Shown here: one piece after another, positions 7,035 to 11,909 of the stretch
Layout of the letters: each line of letters starts with the position of its first letter
Numbering within the stretch: the stretch's first letter is position 1
Source: Dehalococcoidales bacterium
GTDB taxonomy: Bacteria > Chloroflexota > Dehalococcoidia > Dehalococcoidales > UBA2162
NCBI GenBank assembly: GCA_020343555.1
Contig: CP070800.1
Location: forward strand, 1,473,800 to 1,485,708
DNA length: 11,909 nucleotides
Direction: 5' to 3'
Notes under the pieces: generated by a model
Told to the model about the DNA's origin: nothing
What the model saw: only the letters and a program-made list of their open reading frames with translations
The model's database searches: none
Program-made: the position numbers and the translations under genes

Positions 7035-8120
7035 TTATTTTCCCCTACTCCTCTCTATTGTTCCTCCTCCCAGGACAATATCATCACGATAAAATACCAC
7101 TGCCTGACCTGGAGTAATTGCCATCTGGGATTCCTTGAATTTTACTTTTATTCTTATATCATCGACAGGTGTTATGGTCGCTTCTGCTTCGTCGTGTGAA
7201 TATCTTATCTTTGCTCTGACTTCCATCACAGTTTTAGGTTTTTCCATGCCTATCCAGTTCATATTCCTAGCGGTCAGTTCGTCGCTATAGATGTCTTCTC
7301 TGCTGCCAACTGTTATAACGTTCGTTGTTGGATTAATGTCTGTCACATAGAAAGGATCCTTACCGGATATACCCAGTCCTTTTCGCTGTCCGATGGTATA
7401 ATTCGCGATTCCCGTGTGTTCACCGAGAATTTCTCCATTCATATTCTTGATTAAACCAGCCGGTGCATCACCGATAAGCGACCTGTAACCGGCATCAATG
7501 AAATCCTGGCTTTCCTGTTTTTCCGCAATGTCCAACTCATATTTCCTTGCCAGTTCTCTTACTTCCTGCTTGGTATATTCACCGATGGGGAAGAGTGTTT
7601 GACCAAGCTGGTATTGGGAAAGGAAAGCCAGAAAATATGACTGATCCTTTAACTTGTCACTTGCTTTTTTTAATAGATAGCGGCCTGATATATTATTATA
7701 TTCGATGCTACTGTAATGACCGGTCGCAAAAAAGTCGTACTCGACACCGGCATCAGCAGCTTTATCGATCAATGCCTGGAATTTTATCCTCCTGTTACAC
7801 ATCAGGCAGGGATTCGGAGTTCTGCCGGACAAATACTCCTGTTCGAAATAGTCCAGGACTTCTTTCCTGTATTCCTCCGATAGATCGATGATATGAAGAT
7901 CGATACCCAGCTTTTCAGCCACCTTTTGAGTATCCTTAATATCTTCTGATTCTCCGGGACCGTAGCATGAATGGCGTGTCTGTACGCCTGGCAACTCTTC
8001 ACCATCCCAGATCTTCATCGTCACACCGGAAATATGAAATCCCCTGTCCTTAAGAAGAGCGGCGGCAACCGAGGAGTCAACACCTCCACTCATCGCCACC
8101 GCTACACGTTTATTACTCAT
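7035..8120 (-). CDS. mnmA: MnmA-type tRNA 2-thiouridylase lacking the usual second catalytic cysteine
   Basis: MnmA adenylates and then thiolates U34 of Lys, Glu and Gln tRNAs. This 361-residue protein has the PP-loop ATP motif SGGVDSS (11-17), the central TPNPCLMCNRRIKF (101-114), the FATGHY and KDQSYFL motifs, and YTIGQRKGLG (231-240), so the family assignment is firm. In canonical MnmA a second catalytic cysteine lies in a motif such as SQDICFI (Cys199 in E. coli). Here the site reads KQESQDFIDAGYR (201-213) with the Ile-Cys pair absent. The only cysteines are Cys52 (HSCYGPGE, an insertion-like motif), Cys105 and Cys108, a triad that could bind an Fe-S cluster as proposed for related thiolases. 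It is the first gene of the four-gene cluster. The ATG has AGGAAACG just upstream. Confidence 0.9.
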   Translation of the reverse strand: MSNKRVAVAMSGGVDSSVAAALLKDRGFHISGVTMKIWDGEELPGVQTRHSCYGPGESEDIKDTQKVAEKLGIDLHIIDLSEEYRKEVLDYFEQEYLSGRTPNPCLMCNRRIKFQALIDKAADAGVEYDFFATGHYSSIEYNNISGRYLLKKASDKLKDQSYFLAFLSQYQLGQTLFPIGEYTKQEVRELARKYELDIAEKQESQDFIDAGYRSLIGDAPAGLIKNMNGEILGEHTGIANYTIGQRKGLGISGKDPFYVTDINPTTNVITVGSREDIYSDELTARNMNWIGMEKPKTVMEVRAKIRYSHDEAEATITPVDDIRIKVKFKESQMAITPGQAVVFYRDDIVLGGGTIERSRGK

Positions 8121-8198
8121 CGTTTCCTATCATGTTTTCGTGGCTAAATATTGCACACTTGTCTAGTATTAGAATAACACACGGGAAGGTAGATTTCT

Positions 8199-8223
8199 AT
8201 AGTTGACTTCTATGGTCAACTAT
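8199..8223. repeat. Perfect 9-bp inverted repeat between MFS gene and mnmA
   Basis: ATAGTTGAC (8199-8207) and GTCAACTAT (8215-8223) are exact reverse complements separated by 7 nt. The repeat lies 19 nt beyond the stop codon of the MFS gene and about 80 nt upstream of the mnmA start. No run of T follows on either strand, so it is not a typical intrinsic terminator. It could be a weak terminator for the transporter transcript or an operator in the mnmA promoter region; TTGAC within the arm resembles a -35 box, but no good -10 follows at 16-18 nt. Confidence 0.45.
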
Positions 8224-8241
8224 TCCGGTAGAATGTTTAAT

Positions 8242-9417
8242 TTAGGATTTCCTGGTAATCCCATATATGAACGCCACTATTGGTACCAATATGGAAATTC
8301 CTGCTGCGGTAAAGAAAGTGGCATTGATTCCACCGTAAACATAGGCTATCCCTATCACCGGCGGTCCAAGCGTCTGCCCCAGTCTGAGCATCATGTTGTT
8401 AAGGGACATGATGGCCCCACGGTATTCCAGCGGCGCTATTTCGGCAACCGATGTCTGTATACTCGGAAGGGCAGCTCCATTGGCAATGCCGCTGAATATT
8501 GCCGGTATCAGCAGGAACCACAGGTTGGATATGAAAGGGACAAGGAACATGGACAGCGCATATACGGAAAAAGATATTTTCAGAATGGTTGTCAGGGATA
8601 GCCACCGGTGTATTCTACCGAGTTGAGATGCCATAGCAGCGTTGCTGAGAGACGCTACCGACATGATTATACCGATGGTTAATGAAGACGCATTGAATTT
8701 TTCACCCATCAGTATCGTGAAGTAGGTCAGGTATGCCCCATACATAATGATGAATGAAAGCATCCCGGCTGAAAACAGACCTGCAATCTTCATATTTCTC
8801 AAGTGACTCCAGGTTCCGGTCAGGTATTCCTTTATGGTCTGTGAAGATCGAGGTTCCGGATTTTTCAGCAGTGTAAGTGCCAGGATTCCTATCGGTAATG
8901 CCAGCGCAGAAAGCAGGAAGGGGTAATTCCAGCCTATCAACGCCATTGCTCCACCGATAGCCGGATAAGAAGCCACTCCTATACTCAGCACACTGGCGTT
9001 GAGTCCCATTGCCTGCACTCTTCGTTTGCCTTCATAGAGGTCGCCGATGATGGTGCTGTTTATTGATCCCAGTGCCGCCGCGCCTATTCCCTGGATCGCT
9101 CTCATCCAGAGGAGCAGGTCGAAATCATTTATGAAGGTACAGGCGGTACCGGCGATAGCGAACAGGAAAAGCGACGGAATCAGAATCTTTTTTCGTCCGT
9201 ACCTGTCGGCCATCACGCCTATTATCGGCGTCAGCAGAGCTCCCGGCAGGGTGAAAAAGGTGATAAGCAAGCCTACCTGGTTCGGAGTGATCCCCAGTTC
9301 ACGCTGTATCGTGGGAAACGCAGGAGTCACGCTGGCGACACCGAGAACCGCCATAAGCGTTACGCCGAACACGATGAGCAGATTAGTATCTTTCCAGAAA
9401 CTCTTTTCGGCTGTCAT
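8242..9417 (-). CDS. MFS transporter, DHA1-like, 12 membrane segments
   Basis: This 391-residue protein is hydrophobic throughout, with a pattern fitting twelve transmembrane helices. The major facilitator motif A between helices 2 and 3 is clear: GVMADRYGRKK at 67-77. A drug:H+ antiporter-like N-terminus (VASVTPAFPTIQRELGIT, from about 27) and a C-terminal half with PLEYRGAIMSLNNMMLRLGQ support the DHA1 type. It probably exports a small molecule using the proton gradient; the substrate cannot be predicted. The ATG has AGGAT about 7 nt upstream. It lies downstream of selD but behind an apparent selD terminator, and no promoter was found in the short gap, so its expression may depend on read-through or on a promoter overlapping the terminator. 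No functional link to selenium is evident. Confidence 0.88.
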   Translation of the reverse strand: MTAEKSFWKDTNLLIVFGVTLMAVLGVASVTPAFPTIQRELGITPNQVGLLITFFTLPGALLTPIIGVMADRYGRKKILIPSLFLFAIAGTACTFINDFDLLLWMRAIQGIGAAALGSINSTIIGDLYEGKRRVQAMGLNASVLSIGVASYPAIGGAMALIGWNYPFLLSALALPIGILALTLLKNPEPRSSQTIKEYLTGTWSHLRNMKIAGLFSAGMLSFIIMYGAYLTYFTILMGEKFNASSLTIGIIMSVASLSNAAMASQLGRIHRWLSLTTILKISFSVYALSMFLVPFISNLWFLLIPAIFSGIANGAALPSIQTSVAEIAPLEYRGAIMSLNNMMLRLGQTLGPPVIGIAYVYGGINATFFTAAGISILVPIVAFIYGITRKS

Positions 9418-9434
9418 GGATATCCTGTCAAACT

Positions 9435-9467
9435 AAAAATCGTACGGCCGGCAAGCACCGACCGTAC
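9435..9467 (-). terminator. Rho-independent terminator of selD
   Basis: Reading the minus strand, GTACGGTCGG (9467-9458) pairs with CCGGCCGTAC (9451-9442) as a 10-bp stem with one G-U pair around a six-base loop (TGCTTG). After two bases comes a run of five T (9439-9435). It lies 35 nt beyond the selD stop codon and just before the MFS start codon, so it should end most selD transcripts. Confidence 0.75.
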
Positions 9468-9501
9468 ACTATTTTAAACCACCTGTTTATAGATAACCAG
9501 G

Positions 9502-10554
9502 CTAGACTACCATAATTTTACCGCTTGATTCGCCGGTCACTTCACCGATAACGGCAGCATCGTTCACTCCGGTCAGTTTCAGCTTATCCATCAGTTCGCT
9601 GGTTATTCCGGCTTCTGCTATGATGAAAAGTCCGCCGGAGGTCTGCGGATCATAGAGGACGTCCTGTACGTTGAGGGGTACCGAATCGGAAATTTCCACC
9701 CAGGGTGAGTAAAATTCACGGTTCCGGTGAAGTCCAGCCGGACACATTCCCTGTGCGGCGAGGTCGGTCGCGTCCGGGAATAGAGGAACCACGGAAGAGT
9801 CTATTTCAACGGTTATTCCGGAGTTCTTCACAAGCTGGACGGCATGACCGAGGAAACCGAAGCCGGTGATATCGGTGCAGGCATGCAGTCCACCCGAGTT
9901 CTGCGCCAGTTCGGATGCTTTTTTATTGAGAGCAGCCATACTGGCTGTTACCGTCTTTATTGTATTTTCGTCTGCCATTTGGGCTTTTGCTGCAGTATTG
10001 ATTATGCCGGTTCCCAGCGGCTTTGTCAGGATTACCTTGTCTCCTTTTGCGCCGCCGGTATTGGTAATCATTTTATCAGGATGAACGGCACCGGTGACTG
10101 ACAGACCGTATTTAAGTTCAGGGTCATTGATACTGTGTCCGCCGACCAGCGTGACGTTCGCTTCTCTCATCTTGTCGATACCGCCAAGCAGAATGTCCTT
10201 GAGGATCGACAGGTCCATACTGTCTATGGGAAAACAGACGATATTCATCGCCGTCAGCGGCTTACCACCCATTGTGTAGACGTCACTCAGGGCATTGGCG
10301 ACCGCTATCTGGCCGAACATGTAGGGATCATCGACTATGGGTGTGAAGAAGTCGATGGTCTGGATGATCGCCAGGTCATCTGTCAGCTTGTATACGCCTG
10401 CATCGTCAAGCGACTCCATGCCGCGGATGACATTCGGATCGTTCAGCAGCGGCAGGTCGCACAGTACTTTATCCAGGTCTCCCGGACCTATCTTGGAAGC
10501 TCAGCCTGCCCCCTTAACTCTCTCCGTAAGCCTGGGATTCTTCTTCTCTGCCAT
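9502..10554 (-). CDS. selD: Selenide, water dikinase (selenophosphate synthetase), selenocysteine-containing
   Basis: SelD makes selenophosphate, the selenium donor for Sec-tRNA and selenouridine, from selenide and ATP. The gene is interrupted by an in-frame TGA at 10503-10501. Read as Sec18 it gives GAGUASKIGPGDLD, matching the catalytic GAGC/U..KI.P motif (E. coli Cys17 and Lys20; here Sec18 and Lys21). The full protein is 350 residues, typical of the family; starting at the first ATG after the TGA (Met46) would lose the catalytic segment. Other motifs are Asp68 (TIDFF), GGHS (138-141), TKPLGTGII, DITGFGFLGH (208-217) and DPQTSGG (302-308). The true start is the ATG at 10554-10552, with GGAGG 5 nt upstream. 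It has its own promoter and terminator. Reading the TGA as Sec is inferred from the motif and the downstream hairpin. Confidence 0.95.
10472..10503 (-). promoter_or_regulatory. Bacterial SECIS-like hairpin and Sec UGA codon of selD
   Basis: The UGA (10503-10501) is followed by a hairpin in the coding sequence. AGGUC pairs with GACCU around the five-base loop CGGGA (10489-10475), extended by UCC/GGA across a five-base bulge (to 10497-10472). The apical loop begins 17 nt after the UGA and has G at its second position. Both features fit the described bacterial SECIS pattern recognised by SelB. This is a hand-drawn fold. Confidence 0.7.
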
Positions 10555-10592
10555 CCATTCCTCCGTGTGTATATATAGGTGTCTCTGAGCGT

Positions 10593-10621
10593 ATTGTAAC
10601 ACCGGGTCTTAATGAAAGCAA
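10593..10621 (-). promoter_or_regulatory. Sigma70-type promoter for selD
   Basis: On the minus strand, TTGCTT (10621-10616) and TACAAT (10598-10593) are separated by exactly 17 nt. They match the -35 and -10 consensus at four and five of six positions. Transcription would start about 30 nt before the selD ATG, leaving a short leader that contains the GGAGG ribosome binding site. The site lies in the divergent gap shared with the flavodoxin/ferredoxin gene. Confidence 0.55.
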
Positions 10622-10651
10622 AAACCATCTTGTGTTAAGTGATATCTTTAC

Positions 10652-10681
10652 TTGCACCAGGGAGTTATTCTGTCATATAAC
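10652..10681 (+). promoter_or_regulatory. Sigma70-type promoter for the flavodoxin/ferredoxin gene
   Basis: TTGCAC (10652-10657) and TATAAC (10676-10681) are spaced by 18 nt. Each matches consensus at four to five positions. They lie about 30 nt before the start codon of the downstream gene and face away from the selD promoter, so the intergenic gap is a divergent promoter region. Confidence 0.5.
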
Positions 10682-10710
10682 AATATAACCTGCTGGGAAA
10701 GGCTGGTGAA

Positions 10711-11658
10711 ATGATGAAAGGTATACTGATTTACTACACCATGACGGGTAATACTAAACAGATTGCGGAAGCAATCCACAGGGGTATGACTGAGTCCGGA
10801 GAGCAGTGCGATATAATCAGACTCCAGGAAGCATACGCGACTGACCTTTCCGAATATGATCTAATCGGACTCGGCAGTCCCATTATCAACCAGAAAGAAC
10901 TCCCCAATGTGACGAATTTTATAGAGGGGATGGAAGGCGTGGATGGCAAACATGCCTTTGCCTTTAATACGCACGGCGCTTCGCCGTGCCGTTATTTAGC
11001 CAGGGTGGTGCCGGCGATGGAGCAACGTGGTCTGACGGTGATCGGCTGGAAGGACTGGTTCTGCAGCGCATATTATCCCGTTATTCCCAAACCTTATATC
11101 ACTGACGGACACCCTGATGAGACAGATATCAGAGAAGCAGAGGAGTTCGGCAGAGAGATGGTAGTACGAAATCAAAGGATATATGCAGGTGAGATCGAAT
11201 TAATCCCTGAGTTTCCGAAAGGTAAAGAATACGATGAACGATACAATCCGCCTGAATTGTGGCCCAGCCGTATGCCGGAGATATTCGCTGAATACAGCAA
11301 GGTGATGGCTGAAGCTGAATTCAAAATCGACATAGAGAAGTGTAATTACCCGAAGTGCACTCACTGCATAGATAATTGCCCGGTACATAATATCGGCGTC
11401 TCGGATAGCGGTCCTGTCTTTCATAAAAGTTGTGCAATGTGTTTCCTTTGCGAGCAGATCTGCCCGAGTGGCGCGATAGAAATCGACTGGGACGCATATC
11501 AGCAACCTCATGACAAGCTGGTCGAGAACTGGCTTTCGAAGATCGTAGATTACCTGGAATCGAAAGGATATTTCAGACGACTGGTACAACGCGAGGAAAT
11601 CGGCTGGGATACTCCTTTCTGGAAAACGAAGAAACCTCCACGGTTCAATATCCAGTAA
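10711..11658 (+). CDS. Flavodoxin fused to a 2x[4Fe-4S] ferredoxin (EFR1-like)
   Basis: This 315-residue protein joins an N-terminal flavodoxin-like domain (about 1-175) to a C-terminal bacterial ferredoxin domain (about 205-255). The FMN phosphate-binding loop is TMTGNTKQIAE (10-20), and GLGSPIINQKELPNV (53-67) and NTHGASP (86-92) fit the other flavin-contacting loops. The ferredoxin part has Cys211, 216, 219, 223 and Cys241, 244, 247, 251. The second motif is the classic C-x2-C-x2-C-x3-C-P. The first is C-x4-C-x2-C-x3-C-P, with two extra residues after the first cysteine. Such EFR1-type proteins are presumed cytoplasmic electron carriers of anaerobes; the partners are unknown. ATG codons at 10711 and 10714 are both usable; GGGAAAGG at 10695-10702 favours the first (8 nt). 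A 55-residue tail after the clusters is of unknown role. Confidence 0.88.
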   Translation: MMKGILIYYTMTGNTKQIAEAIHRGMTESGEQCDIIRLQEAYATDLSEYDLIGLGSPIINQKELPNVTNFIEGMEGVDGKHAFAFNTHGASPCRYLARVVPAMEQRGLTVIGWKDWFCSAYYPVIPKPYITDGHPDETDIREAEEFGREMVVRNQRIYAGEIELIPEFPKGKEYDERYNPPELWPSRMPEIFAEYSKVMAEAEFKIDIEKCNYPKCTHCIDNCPVHNIGVSDSGPVFHKSCAMCFLCEQICPSGAIEIDWDAYQQPHDKLVENWLSKIVDYLESKGYFRRLVQREEIGWDTPFWKTKKPPRFNIQ

Positions 11659-11762
11659 GTGATCCGTGTCTTCTATTCTTTTTGGAAGAGCTTTTCTTCC
11701 TGTTCAGAGAATAGCTTCTTGAAAACATGTTTTATGTCTGGTCTAAACAATATTTATTTGGG

Positions 11763-11768
11763 TATAAT
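11763..11768 (+). promoter_or_regulatory. Possible -10 element for the response regulator gene
   Basis: A perfect TATAAT occurs 32 nt before the ATG at 11801, within AT-rich sequence. No good -35 hexamer lies 16-18 nt upstream (the region reads GGTCTAAAC), so this is at most a partial promoter. The rest of the gap (11659-11800) holds only a weak nested inverted repeat (11674-11713) without a T run. Confidence 0.35.
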
Positions 11769-11800
11769 ATTCGTGATAATTTACTAATGACGGATAGAAA

Positions 11801-11909
11801 ATGGAACAGGTTCGAATCTTTATAACCGATTTTGAAGCCGTGTACCGGAAGGGCATTCGTTCCGTGCTTTCTGAAAATGATACTTTTAATATCATTGGAG
11901 AGGCAGGCA
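11801..11909 (+). CDS. NarL/FixJ-type response regulator, N-terminal fragment
   Basis: The last 109 bases encode the first 36 residues of an open reading frame cut by the window edge. QVRIFITDFEAVYRKGIRSV followed by a segment ending NIIGEAG matches the start of a receiver domain of NarL-type regulators (typically like IRVLIADDHPLVREGLRALL, ending VVGEA): a first beta strand, an acidic turn, helix 1 and a second strand. The acidic pair expected at the turn (DD or ED) is Asp10-Phe11, so one metal-pocket residue is replaced. This may weaken magnesium-dependent phosphorylation. The phosphoacceptor aspartate and the DNA-binding domain lie outside the window. The Shine-Dalgarno is weak (GGATAG about 5 nt upstream). 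Confidence 0.65.
   Translation, partial: MEQVRIFITDFEAVYRKGIRSVLSENDTFNIIGEAG

Noticed and set aside
8203..8601. 132-residue open frame on the plus strand at the end of the MFS gene
   Set aside because: It is a shadow of the transporter frame with low-complexity, non-family translation.
9418..9501. Separate promoter for the MFS gene
   Set aside because: TTGACA at 9424-9429 (minus strand) is only about 6 nt before the start codon, too close to serve as a -35, and no other convincing pair was found.
10135..10578. 147-residue open frame on the plus strand across the start of selD
   Set aside because: It is antisense to selD, including the Sec segment, and the translation shows no family features. 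SelD is clearly the real gene.
11674..11713. Nested inverted repeat after the flavodoxin/ferredoxin gene (TATTCT/AGAATA and GGAAGA/TCTTCC)
   Set aside because: Both stems are short and no T run follows, so a terminator call is not supported.

Overview
The window looks like chromosomal DNA from an anaerobic, selenium-using bacterium. The signs are a selenophosphate synthetase whose own catalytic residue is selenocysteine, an FdhD-type formate dehydrogenase maturation protein, a standalone MOSC protein, a fused flavodoxin/2x[4Fe-4S] ferredoxin, and an oxygen-sensitive [4Fe-4S] quinolinate synthase. TTG and GTG starts are frequent. Several proteins resemble, from memory, those of Chloroflexota/Dehalococcoidia. 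That assignment is an inference from family resemblance and was not tested. There is no phage, IS element, CRISPR array, rRNA or tRNA.

Layout. (1) A plus-strand block (1-4870) begins with the C-terminal end of a PhoU-like protein. It is followed by cinA, an M50 membrane protease, a DUF457/YdjM-like membrane protein, a geranylgeranyl-reductase-family flavoprotein, and a GreA-type elongation factor with an extra N-terminal domain. The last five are spaced by 1-nt overlap to 33 nt and could be one operon. (2) A minus-strand block (4897-10554), read right to left, holds selD with its own promoter and terminator, then an MFS transporter, then the very tight cluster mnmA-MOSC-fdhD-nadA. In that cluster two junctions are TAAATG (0 nt) and one is a 4-nt overlap. 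(3) A plus-strand block starts at 10711 with the flavodoxin/ferredoxin gene, divergent from selD, and ends with the start of a NarL-type response regulator cut by the window edge.

How the genes work together. The mnmA-MOSC-fdhD-nadA cluster groups proteins that handle cysteine-derived sulfur or Fe-S clusters: tRNA U34 thiolation, a probable sulfur-carrier MOSC domain, sulfur transfer to the molybdenum cofactor of formate dehydrogenase, and an Fe-S enzyme of NAD synthesis. SelD supplies selenophosphate, and formate dehydrogenases matured by FdhD are often selenoproteins, so the selenium and formate themes may be linked; no formate dehydrogenase lies in the window.

Most noteworthy: selD is split by an in-frame UGA (Sec18), so ordinary gene calling starts it 45 codons late, and a bacterial SECIS-like hairpin follows the UGA. 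GreA carries an N-terminal domain like the core-binding domain of tyrosine recombinases. The amidase domain of CinA has lost its recognisable catalytic motifs. MnmA lacks the usual second catalytic cysteine. I did not see a wholly new multi-gene system.
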